The notes: generated by a model from the sequence alone, not told the origin. Counted from the stretch's first letter, positions 33,065 to 42,634 are shown. The stretch is 64,000 bases of DNA from an uncultured Lachnospiraceae bacterium (GCA_910577785.1 CAJTNT010000008.1:30656-94655), one strand, 5' to 3'. Program-made: numbers and translations.

Positions 33065-36000
33065 ATGAGAAATAGCCGTTGGGTTGGCAGCCGGATTGGG
33101 CTGGTGGATTTCTGGTATTATGGAGATCAGGAATATGAATTTTTGGACGGGCGTATGCTGCTGCGCGGGGCAAATGGCTCGGGGAAATCCGTCACCATGC
33201 AGAGTTTCGTGCCGCTGCTGCTAGATGGAAATATGCGGCCGGAACGGCTGGATCCTTTTGGCTCGAAGGCACGTAAGATGGAAAATTACCTTTTGGAGGA
33301 AGACGATACGCGCCAGGAGCGGACGGGATACCTGTATATGGAGTTTAAACGCGAGGGTTCTGAGACGTACCTCACGTTTGGCATGGGCATCCGCGCCAGG
33401 AAGGGGAAGAAGCTGGAAACCTGGTATTTCTATATCCAGGACGGGCGGCGCGTGGGGAAGGATTTCTGGCTGTATAAGGGGCGTTCGGAAAAACTGGCGC
33501 TAACCAAGACGGAGCTTCGGAACCGGATTGGCGAGGGCGGAAGCGTGATTGACAGCCAGGGGGAATACGAAAGCCGCGTCAATGACCTGCTGTTTGGATT
33601 TGAAACCGTAGAGGAATACCGGGAGCTGCTGGCGCTGCTGATCCAGCTGCGGACGCCAAAGCTTTCCAAAGATTTTAAGCCTTCCATCATCAATGAGATT
33701 CTAAGCCGCTCCCTGCAGACCCTGTCGGAAGATGATTTGCGGCCGATGTCAGAAGCGATTGAAAACATGGACAGCATAGAGACAAATCTGCGCACCCTGG
33801 AAGAGTCGGCCAAGGCCGCCGCCGATATCCATAAGGTTTATGAGAAATATAATAGGGCCGTGCTGCTGGAAAAGGCAGAATGCTATCTGGATGCGGAACA
33901 GGCATACCGCAAGAAGGAAAAAGAGACAGAGCTGCTGCAACGGACGCAGGCCAAGGCGGAGCAGGATCTTGCAGAGGAAACGGCACATTACCAGGTGCTG
34001 GAAACGGAGCTGCAGGTCGTGGAACAGGAATACCACAGCCTGCAGGAAAGCGATGCCGCCAAGCTCAAGGAACAGGAGGAAAAGCTGCTGCTGGAGGAAG
34101 CGGAACAGAGCCGGCTGCTGGAGCAAAAGGAACAGAAGACAGACAGCAAACGGGAAGAGCTGCGGGACAAAGAAATCCAGCTAAAGTCGCTGCAGGGGGA
34201 AGCCGAGCAGCTTTGGGGAGAGATCGAAGGCTGCTTTGCGGCAATCGAAGAAGAAATGGAGGAAAGTTATTTCCCTGACTGGAAATTTGTCATAGAGGAC
34301 CTGCAGAAGGAGCGGGAGAAAGCGTATGATTTTTCCTTCCCAGAAGGCCTGCTCAAGGAATACCGCAAACGAATCCGCAGCGGCATGGAAATGCTGAAAC
34401 GGGAAGGCGAACTTAAGAAACAATATGGGGATGCCCTGCAGGAAATGGATCTGCGCAAGGAAAACCGCGACGCCCGGGAAAAGGAATGGCTGCAGTATGA
34501 AGGGATGGTGCGGGAGCAGAAAGGGGAACTTACCGAAGCCATCCATCTATGGTCCAGCCAGAACTGCTGGCTTTGTCTGGATGCGCCGCCGCTGCAGCAA
34601 ATCGACCGGCAGGTGGAAGCCTTCCAATATGAAGATGACTACTCCGATATCCGTGAAGCCGCAGATGCTGCGCGGCTGGAAACCAGACAAAAAATATTAG
34701 ACGGGAGAGCCGGCTTAGAGCGGGAGTTAAAGCTGGAAGAAGAGGAAAAGAAACGGATCATTTGGGAGATCTTAAATCTGGAAGCCTCCAAAGAAGTAAA
34801 ACTGGAACACGCGAAAGAAGTGCGGCAGAACCGGGAACTGCTGAAGCAGCTACATATTCCGGCAAAGCCATTTTACCAGGCCATCGACTTTGACCCTGCC
34901 CTGACAGACGAACAGCGCAACCGCCTGGAAGCCTCCCTTGCACAGATGGGCGTCTTAGACGCGCTGCTTGTGCCTGCCGATTACAGGGAACGGATTATGG
35001 AAATAGAAGGCTCCGTATGTGATAAATACCTGTTTGCCGATGCAAAACAGCTGCAAGATAACCTGATGGATCTGTTTACCGTAGAACATGAGGAAGATGA
35101 CATCCTGTTTACCATGCAGGTGCAGAATATCCTTTCTGGCATTGGCTATGAGAAGGCAGATACTGCACAGGATACGGCTTCCACCTGGATTGCAAAAAAT
35201 GGATATTATAAAATTGGCATCCTGGAAGGAACGGTCTCTTCCCTCTATACCGCAAAATATATCGGGGCGGCTGCCCGCGAGCGGCACCGCCAGGAATGCC
35301 TTGCAGAGCAGAAACAGGAACTGCAGCAGACAGAGGATAGAATTGCTGGGCTAACCGCCGCCATCCAGGAGAAAAACCTGCATTTAGAAGAACTGCAGCG
35401 GGAATTTGATGCATTTCCACGAGTGGACGACCTAAAGGTTGCGCTCCGGGAGGCAAACCGGGTGAAGCATTTGCTGGAACAAGCCGAAACAGATGTGAAG
35501 AAGCAACTTACCATCCTGCAGGGCTGGGAACAGCAGCTCAAGGAAATACAGATCCAGGTACAGGAAATCTGTGGGAAAACGGAGCTTCCGCAGCGGCTGG
35601 ATGCTTACCAGCAAGAGTGGGACAGCCTGGAAGAATACCAGGAGCAATTTCAGGCGATGAAGGAACTCCATGGGCAATACTGCAGCCGCTGGATGCTGAT
35701 TGACACCAGAAACGAACAGATGGAAGGGCTGTCCCTGGACCTAGACGACCTTATGAGCGAACAGCTGCGGATGAAACGGCAGCTCCAGGCATGCCAGGCA
35801 AGCTTGCAGTCCATCCGCGAACAGCTGCAGCTGACGGATTATGAATCCATCCGCGAACGGCTGGAGCATTGCCGGAGAAGGCTCAATACCCTGGACGGCA
35901 TCCCCAAGGAAAAAGAACGTTCCATCGAACGGCGCAGCAAGCTGGAAAAAGAAATCGAATACAAAGCAGAGCGGCTGCGGGAAGGGCGGCAGGACATGCA

Positions 36001-37207
36001 GCAGGCAGACGCGCTGCGCAGGCAGTGGCAAACTGTATTTTCCAGGGAATATGAACTTGGATATGTGGCCTGCTGCCTGGAACCCTTGCAGAATACTTCT
36101 CTGGACAAGATACAAAATACGATACCAGACAATCTGCAAAACCTTGCCGCCAGAGTGCAGTCCCTGCTGCACGGCCAGCTCGGCTCCAAAACCCGCTTTA
36201 GCCTGCTGAGCGACCTCCAGAATGCCTACCATGAGAAACGCGGCATGCTAAGCGAATACCAGCTGATTATCCAGAATAACCTCTTTGAGGAACTGACACA
36301 TTCTGATTCGGCGCACCTGCCATCCGAACGTGTCATCCGCATTGATATCAAGGCCAAGTACCGGGGCGCCGATCTTCCATTTTTAAAATTAGTATCGCAG
36401 CTCCATGCGGATGTGGATACCCTTAGCAGCCTGCTGAGCGAGAAGGATCGGGAACTCTTCGAGGACATCCTCTCCAATACCATCAGCAAGAAAATCCGCG
36501 CCAAAATCCATGAGAGCAACCGCTGGGTAGAGGCTATGAACCGCATGATGGAATCCATGGAAACCTCCAGCGGGCTGACCCTGAGCCTGAAATGGCAGCC
36601 CAAAAAAGCAGATCAGGAAGGGCAGCTGGACACAAAAGAACTCGTGGCCCTGCTGCAGACGGATGCAGAGATTATGCGCCAGGAAGACATTGACAAGATT
36701 TCCGGGCATTTCCGCAGCTGTATCCGGGAAGCGCGCAAACTGTCCCGGGAAGAATCCAACCTGCAGTCCTTCCATGTCATTATGAAGGAAATCCTTGATT
36801 ACCGGAAATGGTTCGAATTTCAGCTCTATTTCCAAAAAGCCGGGGAAAAGAAAAAGGAACTGACGGACCGCATGTTCTTTACCTTCAGCGGCGGCGAAAA
36901 GGCCATGTCCATGTATGTGCCGCTTTTCTCAGCCGTCGTCGCCAAATACAAAGGCGCCAACCTGGACGCGCCAAGAATCATTTCCCTGGATGAGGCATTC
37001 GCTGGCGTAGATGAGACGAACATCAAGGATATGTTCCGCCTGATGGTGCAGCTGGAATTGAACTTTATCATCAATTCACAGGTGCTGTGGGGAGATTACG
37101 GCACCGTCCCCAAGCTGGCCATTTACCACTTGATCCGTCCACAGAACGCCAAATGCGTAACCGTCCTCAAATACATCTGGAACGGAAAGGGAAAGGAACT
37201 GCAATAA
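33065..37207 (+). CDS. jetC: Wadjet JetC SMC-like ATPase (TIGR02680)
   Basis: A 1380-aa SMC-type ATPase starting with ATG after CAGGAGG. The N-terminal head has Walker A LLRGANGSGKSVTMQSF (residues about 32-48). Long charged coiled coils (about 270-480 and 780-1050) flank a hinge-like centre. The C-terminal head has the ABC signature FSGGEKAMSMYVPLF (about 1273) and Walker B RIISLDEAFAGVDE (about 1304-1317). This is the MukB-like motor of type II Wadjet, which by published work on Wadjet extrudes DNA loops to measure plasmid size. All nucleotide-binding motifs are intact, and the length is normal. It lies 165 bases after jetB; the gap holds no convincing gene. Confidence 0.93.
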   Translation: MRNSRWVGSRIGLVDFWYYGDQEYEFLDGRMLLRGANGSGKSVTMQSFVPLLLDGNMRPERLDPFGSKARKMENYLLEEDDTRQERTGYLYMEFKREGSETYLTFGMGIRARKGKKLETWYFYIQDGRRVGKDFWLYKGRSEKLALTKTELRNRIGEGGSVIDSQGEYESRVNDLLFGFETVEEYRELLALLIQLRTPKLSKDFKPSIINEILSRSLQTLSEDDLRPMSEAIENMDSIETNLRTLEESAKAAADIHKVYEKYNRAVLLEKAECYLDAEQAYRKKEKETELLQRTQAKAEQDLAEETAHYQVLETELQVVEQEYHSLQESDAAKLKEQEEKLLLEEAEQSRLLEQKEQKTDSKREELRDKEIQLKSLQGEAEQLWGEIEGCFAAIEEEMEESYFPDWKFVIEDLQKEREKAYDFSFPEGLLKEYRKRIRSGMEMLKREGELKKQYGDALQEMDLRKENRDAREKEWLQYEGMVREQKGELTEAIHLWSSQNCWLCLDAPPLQQIDRQVEAFQYEDDYSDIREAADAARLETRQKILDGRAGLERELKLEEEEKKRIIWEILNLEASKEVKLEHAKEVRQNRELLKQLHIPAKPFYQAIDFDPALTDEQRNRLEASLAQMGVLDALLVPADYRERIMEIEGSVCDKYLFADAKQLQDNLMDLFTVEHEEDDILFTMQVQNILSGIGYEKADTAQDTASTWIAKNGYYKIGILEGTVSSLYTAKYIGAAARERHRQECLAEQKQELQQTEDRIAGLTAAIQEKNLHLEELQREFDAFPRVDDLKVALREANRVKHLLEQAETDVKKQLTILQGWEQQLKEIQIQVQEICGKTELPQRLDAYQQEWDSLEEYQEQFQAMKELHGQYCSRWMLIDTRNEQMEGLSLDLDDLMSEQLRMKRQLQACQASLQSIREQLQLTDYESIRERLEHCRRRLNTLDGIPKEKERSIERRSKLEKEIEYKAERLREGRQDMQQADALRRQWQTVFSREYELGYVACCLEPLQNTSLDKIQNTIPDNLQNLAARVQSLLHGQLGSKTRFSLLSDLQNAYHEKRGMLSEYQLIIQNNLFEELTHSDSAHLPSERVIRIDIKAKYRGADLPFLKLVSQLHADVDTLSSLLSEKDRELFEDILSNTISKKIRAKIHESNRWVEAMNRMMESMETSSGLTLSLKWQPKKADQEGQLDTKELVALLQTDAEIMRQEDIDKISGHFRSCIREARKLSREESNLQSFHVIMKEILDYRKWFEFQLYFQKAGEKKKELTDRMFFTFSGGEKAMSMYVPLFSAVVAKYKGANLDAPRIISLDEAFAGVDETNIKDMFRLMVQLELNFIINSQVLWGDYGTVPKLAIYHLIRPQNAKCVTVLKYIWNGKGKELQ

Positions 37208-37267
37208 AACCGTCACATCAACCAATCAGATATTCGTATGATACACTGGGAGGGCAAAAATAAGACA

Positions 37268-38731
37268 ATGGCAGACAGCAAACAGTTACTCCAGGCAATT
37301 TCATATTTCCAAAAATACCCTGTATATGAAAAACTTTTCTCCCTTATGAAGCAAAAATACGCCCGCCTTGGGCATTTTGGCGGGACGTTTGTGTTGGACA
37401 GCCTAACTGACTCGGACAGAGGCACCCTCTCCGGCTTCCTCGGCATGGACATCGCAGATATGGAACCTGTCAAAATTCTGTTTACCCGGCTTAATGCCGC
37501 CCTGGGCAAAAGCAGGTTCGCCGCCTTGAGCTGGGAGGATATCCTGACAAAATATTATGGCATGCCCCTATTGGTCAACCGAGACGTCCACTTGCAGCGC
37601 CAGCAGGAAAAGGAAGCTTTCTTCCAGGCCTGCCTGTCTGACTGCAAAGACCCAGACATACGGAACTGGCTGGCAGAGGTGCTGCTAGAGCAGAAAAGCG
37701 GCTGCCGCATCATCGAAAAGCAGTTCGCCAATGATGCCATGCAGCTGCGGCAGATGCTGCAGCGCCTCACCTATGCCCTGGAACGCCTGCCCGCCCGCCG
37801 CGGCCAGAAGCAGCTACTGCCCGTCTTCGCCGCCATGACAACAGGAAACCCACACTACTTTGACGATGGAACCACCGCCTGCAACCTGCTGCTGAATTAT
37901 GGCGCATACCGCTATGGCCAGTCCGATACCAAACTGTCTGGCATTGAACAGCGGGAATCCCTCCTCTATCAAATGGGTCTCCTCAAAGACAGCCTCTCCA
38001 ACACCTGCCTGGCATACGGCATCCTTGGCCAAACGGCAGACAGCGCCCTCCACCAGGGGCTGTATGGCTTCTGCCAGGAAAAGCAGGCGCTGCAGATTAC
38101 CCTTGGCACATTAAGCCAGCTCCGCCAGCTAGTAGCGGCAAGCGAAATAGATACTCACAATTTACCCGCTGCCCCAACAGCAGCTATGACGGAAACTGCC
38201 ACAGAAAGCACAGCACACACTATAGCAGAAACCACACCACTGACGATAACGGCAGCTTCTGCACTTACCACAACAGAAACTACAGCACACGCTATAACAG
38301 CTCCCCAAAAAAGACACGCTGTCTATATCCTGGAAAACCCTTCCGCATTTTCCTACTTGGTCAGCAAATATCCCATGTATGCATTCTTATGCACCACTGG
38401 GCAGCTTAAGCTTGCCAGCTATGCGGCAATGGATTTATTCCCAGATACCTATACCTTTTATTATGCTGGGGATTTCGACCCGGAAGGCCTGCAGATTGCC
38501 CAAGACTTGAAAAAGCGGTACGGCAGCCGCATGATCCTATGGAATTATACCAAAGAATACTATCAGCAGGCCATATCAGACCTTACGCTAAGCCCCGCCC
38601 GAATCCACAAATTAGAAAAAATTATCATCAAAGATTTGCTGGAAATCAAACAATGCCTGCTCACAGAGAAACATCCTGCCTACCAGGAAAAGATATTGGA
38701 TAGCTATCTTATTGAAACACTGGCGGATTGA
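37268..38731 (+). CDS. jetD: Wadjet JetD nuclease (TIGR02679/DUF2399), with Thr/Ala linker
   Basis: A 487-aa protein; ATG at 37268-37270 follows GGGAGGG at 13 bases, while an ATG at 37238 lacks a site. The N-terminal region (GTFVLDSLTDSDRGTLSGFL) and the C-terminal TOPRIM-like DUF2399 fold are present. The TOPRIM signature is HAVYILENPSAF with the Glu near residue 353, and TFYYAGDFDPEGLQIAQDLK with the D-x-D pair near residue 402. By family knowledge JetD is the nuclease that cuts small circular DNA captured by JetABC. Residues about 296-347 form an unusual Thr/Ala/Glu-rich stretch between the two halves, with DNA of repetitive composition. All three acidic residues expected for catalysis are visible. 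Confidence 0.87.
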   Translation: MADSKQLLQAISYFQKYPVYEKLFSLMKQKYARLGHFGGTFVLDSLTDSDRGTLSGFLGMDIADMEPVKILFTRLNAALGKSRFAALSWEDILTKYYGMPLLVNRDVHLQRQQEKEAFFQACLSDCKDPDIRNWLAEVLLEQKSGCRIIEKQFANDAMQLRQMLQRLTYALERLPARRGQKQLLPVFAAMTTGNPHYFDDGTTACNLLLNYGAYRYGQSDTKLSGIEQRESLLYQMGLLKDSLSNTCLAYGILGQTADSALHQGLYGFCQEKQALQITLGTLSQLRQLVAASEIDTHNLPAAPTAAMTETATESTAHTIAETTPLTITAASALTTTETTAHAITAPQKRHAVYILENPSAFSYLVSKYPMYAFLCTTGQLKLASYAAMDLFPDTYTFYYAGDFDPEGLQIAQDLKKRYGSRMILWNYTKEYYQQAISDLTLSPARIHKLEKIIIKDLLEIKQCLLTEKHPAYQEKILDSYLIETLAD

Positions 38732-38737
38732 TAGCTC

Positions 38738-38768
38738 GCTGGTTAAGTCTCTTTTTGGCTTAACCAGC
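38738..38768. terminator. hairpin between convergent genes
   Basis: GCTGGTTAAG and CTTAACCAGC form a 10-bp stem with an 11-base loop between the ends of jetD and the SAH hydrolase gene. The T-tract after it is weak on both strands. Confidence 0.6.
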
Positions 38769-38843
38769 AGGCACTCTTTCATCATCATGTAACTGCAATC
38801 CTACAAATGGGAAGAATTCTTCTCCGATATTTCATCTTTATTT

Positions 38844-40091
38844 TTAATCCACCGCCCAGCCCGAAAGGTATGCTTCCTGCTCTGGGGTCAGCTTGTCAAT
38901 GGAGAGGTTCATGGCTGCCAGCTTATAGCGGCCAATCTCATTGTCAATCGACTCCGGCACGTTATATACCTTGGTCAATAGCTCATTCTTATGCTGCACC
39001 ATCCAATTGAGGCTCAATGCCTGCACTGAAAATGACATGTCCATAATCTCCGCCGGATGCCCCATGCCGCAGGCCAGGTTGACCAAGCGCCCATCTCCCA
39101 GCACGTTTAAGGTACGCCCGTCTGCCAATTCATAACCGACAATATTGTTGCGGCGCGTCTCCTGCTTCACCGCCATTTTGGCCAGGGAAGCCACATCTAC
39201 TTCACAGTCAAAATGCCCGGCATTGCACAGGATGATGTTATCCTTCATCACTTCAAAATGCCTAGGGACGATCACATCCTTGCAGCCTGTTACCGTTACA
39301 AAAATATCCCCATACTTGGCCGCTTCGTCCATCGGCATAATCTGGAACCCATCCATGGTGGCATCCAGGGCTTTGAAGGGATCAATCTCTGTGACAATCA
39401 CATTTGCCCCCATGCCCTTGGCGCGCATGGCCGTACCCTTGCCGCACCAGCCATAGCCAGCAATTACAACCGTCTTGCCAGCGACAATCAGGTTCGTCGT
39501 GTCCATGATTGCCGTCCATACGGACTGGCCTGTGCCGTATTTATTGTCATAATAATGCTTGGCCTTGGCGTCGTTCACTGCCATCATCGGGCAAGGGAGC
39601 ACTCCCTCCCGTTCGCGGGCTTTCAGGCGGAGGATGCCAGTTGTCGTCTCCTCACAGCCGCCAATTAATTGGTCTGCATATTCCCTGCAGCGGCCGCCCA
39701 GAAGGTTAATCAGATCGCCGCCGTCGTCTACCACCAGGTGCGGATGGCAGGCCAATGTCTTTACCAGCAGCTCTTCATATTCCTCCGCAGAAACGCCCTT
39801 GATGCCAAAGGTCTCAATGCCCATTTCCGCTACGGCTGCCGCCACGTCGTCTTGGGTGGAGAGAGGATTGCAGCCTGTTAAGTATACTTCCGCGCCGCCT
39901 TTGGCGAGGACTAAGCCCAGGTTCGCCGTCTTGGCTTCCAAATGGACGGATACGGCAATCCGTAGGCCCTGGAAGGGCTTTTCCTTTTCGAATTTTTTCT
40001 CAATCTCTGTCAGGGCGGGCATAAAAGAGCGCACCCATTCAATTTTTTTCCTTCCGGATGGCGCTAAAGAAGGGTCTTTTACAATACTCAT
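38844..40091 (-). CDS. adenosylhomocysteinase / S-inosylhomocysteine hydrolase
   Basis: A 415-aa protein of the SAH hydrolase family, with AAGGAG before its ATG. Substrate-binding segments (SVHLEAKTANLGLVLAKGGA; NDAKAKHYYDNKYGTGQS) and the NAD-binding motif VVIAGYGWCGKG (about residues 209-220) are intact. It lacks the insertion of the eukaryotic and proteobacterial enzymes and ends in SGWAVD rather than the usual KPDHYRY tail, like the archaeal and Thermotoga type. In Methanocaldococcus the corresponding enzyme prefers S-inosylhomocysteine, made by an SAH deaminase. An SAH/MTA deaminase-type gene lies directly upstream on the same strand, so the same pathway may operate here. This is inference from context. 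Confidence 0.85.
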   Translation of the reverse strand: MSIVKDPSLAPSGRKKIEWVRSFMPALTEIEKKFEKEKPFQGLRIAVSVHLEAKTANLGLVLAKGGAEVYLTGCNPLSTQDDVAAAVAEMGIETFGIKGVSAEEYEELLVKTLACHPHLVVDDGGDLINLLGGRCREYADQLIGGCEETTTGILRLKAREREGVLPCPMMAVNDAKAKHYYDNKYGTGQSVWTAIMDTTNLIVAGKTVVIAGYGWCGKGTAMRAKGMGANVIVTEIDPFKALDATMDGFQIMPMDEAAKYGDIFVTVTGCKDVIVPRHFEVMKDNIILCNAGHFDCEVDVASLAKMAVKQETRRNNIVGYELADGRTLNVLGDGRLVNLACGMGHPAEIMDMSFSVQALSLNWMVQHKNELLTKVYNVPESIDNEIGRYKLAAMNLSIDKLTPEQEAYLSGWAVD

Positions 40092-40135
40092 TTTGTTGAT
40101 CTCCTTTTTCTGTTATTTATAAGCTGAAAATATCT

Positions 40136-41527
40136 TTACAGGCATTTTTTAACAATTTTATCTACTTCATAGTATACCCGCTCTGCATCAATGGTGAGCA
40201 GCTTGCGGTTGCGCATCACAAACTTGCCGTTTATCATTACACTGTCCACTTCTGAACCATTTGCGGAATAGCAGAGGGAGGAAATGATATTGTTATTGGG
40301 GTACAGGGATGTGGCATGCAAGTCGATGAAAATCAAGTCTGCGTAGGCTTGCTCTGCGATTACGCCTAATTTCCCTTCCATGGACAGGGCTTTGGCGGCG
40401 TTTGCTGTGGCGGCGTGGAGGACAAATTGGGCTGGGGCTGCTGTGGAATCCTGGGCAATCCCTTTGTGGATCAGGGAGAGCAGGCCCATTTCCCGGAACA
40501 TATTCAGGGTATTGTTGCTGGCTGTCCCATCCGTGCCAATGCAGATATTCAGGCCTTTGGCGGCCATCTCGTTAATCAGCGCAAAGCCATTTCCCAGCTT
40601 GGCGTTGCTGGCCGGGTTGGTCACGATATTTGCCTGGTGTCGCAATAGGATGTCCATATCGTCGTCACGCATCTTCACGCAGTGCGCTAAAATCGTATCC
40701 TGGTCTAAAAAACCCAAATCCGATAAATATTTTACAGGAGTCTTTCCATATTTGTCAATAGCATTCTGTACCTCTGCCTCACTTTCCGAGAGGTGGATCT
40801 GCTTGAGCATCTTCTGCTTCTGCGCTTCCTCCGCCACCTGGGCGAGCAGCTTTTCTGAACAGCTGTAAATGGCGTGGGGCGAGAGGATAAATTTCAGCAA
40901 GTCGCTCTCATAGGCTGCTTTCTCCTCCAAGGCCTCCTGAAAGCGGCTGTAACCGTCTCCATACAGATCTTCGCCTACCAGACCCCTGCCGATAAATCCC
41001 CGCATCCCGGCCTGCTGCGCCGCTTTTGGCGACTGTCCCTGGAACATATGCATATCAACAAAGCTGGTGGAGCCTGTCTGGATCATTTCCATGCACCCCA
41101 GCAGGGACGACCAGTAGGCCGCTTCGCTGGGCAGCTGGTCTTCCACCGGCATGACCCGCCGAAAGAGCCATTCATCAAAATCCACGTCATCCGCATAGTT
41201 GCGCATCACCGTCATATAAGCGTGGGTATGCATATTAATCAGGCCAGGCATCACCAGCTGATGCGCAGCATTGATTACTTGGTAATCGCCTGCATCCATG
41301 GCCTGCGGCTGTTCCCTGGCTTCGGCATTCTCCTTTGCTGCATTGGCGTTCAATGCGTCTGCTTTTGCTGCGTTGGCTTTTGCTGCGTTGGCTTTTGCTG
41401 CGTTGGCATTGCCAATCCTCACAATCTTTCCATCCTCAATATACAAATCCTTTTTTTCCACCTGGAAGCCATCCTCTGTATCCAGCAGAAGATAGGCATT
41501 CTCAATTTTATAATTCATCTCTTCCAT
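40136..41527 (-). CDS. SAH/MTA deaminase-type amidohydrolase with Ala/Asn/Lys insertion
   Basis: A 463-aa member of the amidohydrolase superfamily of the MtaD/DadD type. Metal-binding residues are seen in VMPGLINMHTHAYM (about residue 98), HLSESEAEVQ, ILAHCVKM and IGTDGTASNNTLN. It probably deaminates S-adenosylhomocysteine or related nucleosides. The start ATG at 41525-41527 is close to its AAAGG; ATG at 41518 is an alternative. Residues about 40-76 are a low-complexity run of ANAAK-type repeats, absent from normal family members, inserted in the N-terminal beta-barrel segment just before the conserved core. It lies 44 bases upstream of the SAH hydrolase gene on the same strand. Confidence 0.83.
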   Translation of the reverse strand: MEEMNYKIENAYLLLDTEDGFQVEKKDLYIEDGKIVRIGNANAAKANAAKANAAKADALNANAAKENAEAREQPQAMDAGDYQVINAAHQLVMPGLINMHTHAYMTVMRNYADDVDFDEWLFRRVMPVEDQLPSEAAYWSSLLGCMEMIQTGSTSFVDMHMFQGQSPKAAQQAGMRGFIGRGLVGEDLYGDGYSRFQEALEEKAAYESDLLKFILSPHAIYSCSEKLLAQVAEEAQKQKMLKQIHLSESEAEVQNAIDKYGKTPVKYLSDLGFLDQDTILAHCVKMRDDDMDILLRHQANIVTNPASNAKLGNGFALINEMAAKGLNICIGTDGTASNNTLNMFREMGLLSLIHKGIAQDSTAAPAQFVLHAATANAAKALSMEGKLGVIAEQAYADLIFIDLHATSLYPNNNIISSLCYSANGSEVDSVMINGKFVMRNRKLLTIDAERVYYEVDKIVKKCL

Positions 41528-41702
41528 ATCCTTTCTATGGTGTAATTCTTATCCCCGTTTCAACATAAGTATCAAATCAAAACTATGGTTTTGGCATCCC
41601 TTTTCCCATAGTATAACGTATTCTGGCAGGCATGGCAATCCTAAAATGGGCATAGAGTCCGCTACCGTTTATTTGGCGCCGTTGCATTTATTTACATATA
41701 CA

Positions 41703-41740
41703 AAGGCATGGAACCGTTACGTATAACAGTTCCATGCCTT
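41703..41740 (-). terminator. hairpin terminator after the fliT-like gene
   Basis: AAGGCATGGAAC and GTTCCATGCCTT form a perfect 12-bp stem with a 14-base loop, 15 bases after the fliT-like stop. The T-run after the stem on the minus strand is weak (TTTGTATATG). Confidence 0.7.
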
Positions 41741-41754
41741 CTTCGATGTTATCT

Positions 41755-42231
41755 TTATTTTTTCTTATCCATAAACTGGGCGTCCATATAATTCAGCTTC
41801 GCCATATTCTTATAATACTGGTTCACCGCTACGGAACTGCTCCTCTTTGCATGGATCTTCTTGCGTTCCTGCGAAAACTTATGTTCCATCAGCCTGCGGT
41901 TGCGTAATTCTTCACTTTGGATAGATACGGATTTTTCCGTAATCTCTGCAATCAGCTTCTTCATCAGCAGGATGTCCTCCCGATGTGCCTGCTTCTCTGC
42001 TTCGATTACAGACTTTACTCTGCCATACAGCTCCTCAAAGCCCTCGTCCAGAAAGTTAATCTGGTCTACCAAGTCGCTTTTCTCCTGGACATTCTGCTCA
42101 AATGCCTCAGCATCTAGCGTATCCTGGCTTAAAATCTGATGCTGTTCCATATTTTTTTGAATGATGCCATCCAGAATCTTCGACTTTTTCTGAAGGCTCT
42201 GGATCATCACGCTTAAATACTCTTTGCCCAT
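41755..42231 (-). CDS. FliT-like flagellar chaperone candidate
   Basis: A 158-aa helical, charged protein starting one base after the fliS stop. It is built of long amphipathic helices (QSLQKKSKILDGIIQKNMEQ; FLDEGFEELYGRVKSVIEAE) and has no membrane segment or enzyme motif. Size, coiled-coil character and its place after fliD and fliS suit FliT, the chaperone of the filament cap FliD, or a related FlgN-type export chaperone; sequence alone does not decide. The C-terminus is basic. The gene ends the operon that begins at the sigma-28 promoter at 44772. Confidence 0.65.
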   Translation of the reverse strand: MGKEYLSVMIQSLQKKSKILDGIIQKNMEQHQILSQDTLDAEAFEQNVQEKSDLVDQINFLDEGFEELYGRVKSVIEAEKQAHREDILLMKKLIAEITEKSVSIQSEELRNRRLMEHKFSQERKKIHAKRSSSVAVNQYYKNMAKLNYMDAQFMDKKK

Positions 42232-42232
42232 A

Positions 42233-42619
42233 TCAGTTCGCCTTTTTGGTCTTGTTACGTTCCATAACTTCCTTCCAGGTATCGCGCATAGTGCGCAGGT
42301 GCTTCAACACTTCTTCCAGGATTTCCTTATCCTTTTTCAGGTTTGCCTCCAGCAAGCGATCCATCAGATAATTGTAGACATTCTCGAAATCCTTAGCTAC
42401 TGGGTATTTATGATCCAGGGTTGACAGAAATTCTGCAATAATATTCTCAACTTTGGTAATATTAATATGCGCCTTTTCCACATTTTTATCTTCAATTGCA
42501 ACAATTGCAATGTTGCAGAACTTAATTGCCCCTTCATAAAGCATCAATGTCAATTCGGCAGGGGATGCGGTTAAAATCTTATTTTTGGCATAAGCATCAT
42601 ATCCTCTGTTTGCTATCAC
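42233..42619 (-). CDS. fliS: flagellar export chaperone FliS
   Basis: A 128-aa protein with the typical FliS start (MIANRGYDAYAKNKILTASP), the LTLMLYEGAIKFCN helix and the YNYLMDRLLEANLKKDKEIL and HLRTMRDTWKEVM blocks. It keeps flagellin soluble and blocks premature assembly before export. It lies between fliD and a fliT-like gene. A divergent paralogue stands beside the flagellin gene at 10149-10622. Confidence 0.93.
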   Translation of the reverse strand: MIANRGYDAYAKNKILTASPAELTLMLYEGAIKFCNIAIVAIEDKNVEKAHINITKVENIIAEFLSTLDHKYPVAKDFENVYNYLMDRLLEANLKKDKEILEEVLKHLRTMRDTWKEVMERNKTKKAN

Positions 42620-42634
42620 TATATGTCCTCCTTA

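Noticed and set aside
41528..41700. SAH or SAM riboswitch before the SAH deaminase gene
   Set aside because: No conserved riboswitch core could be recognised in this stretch.
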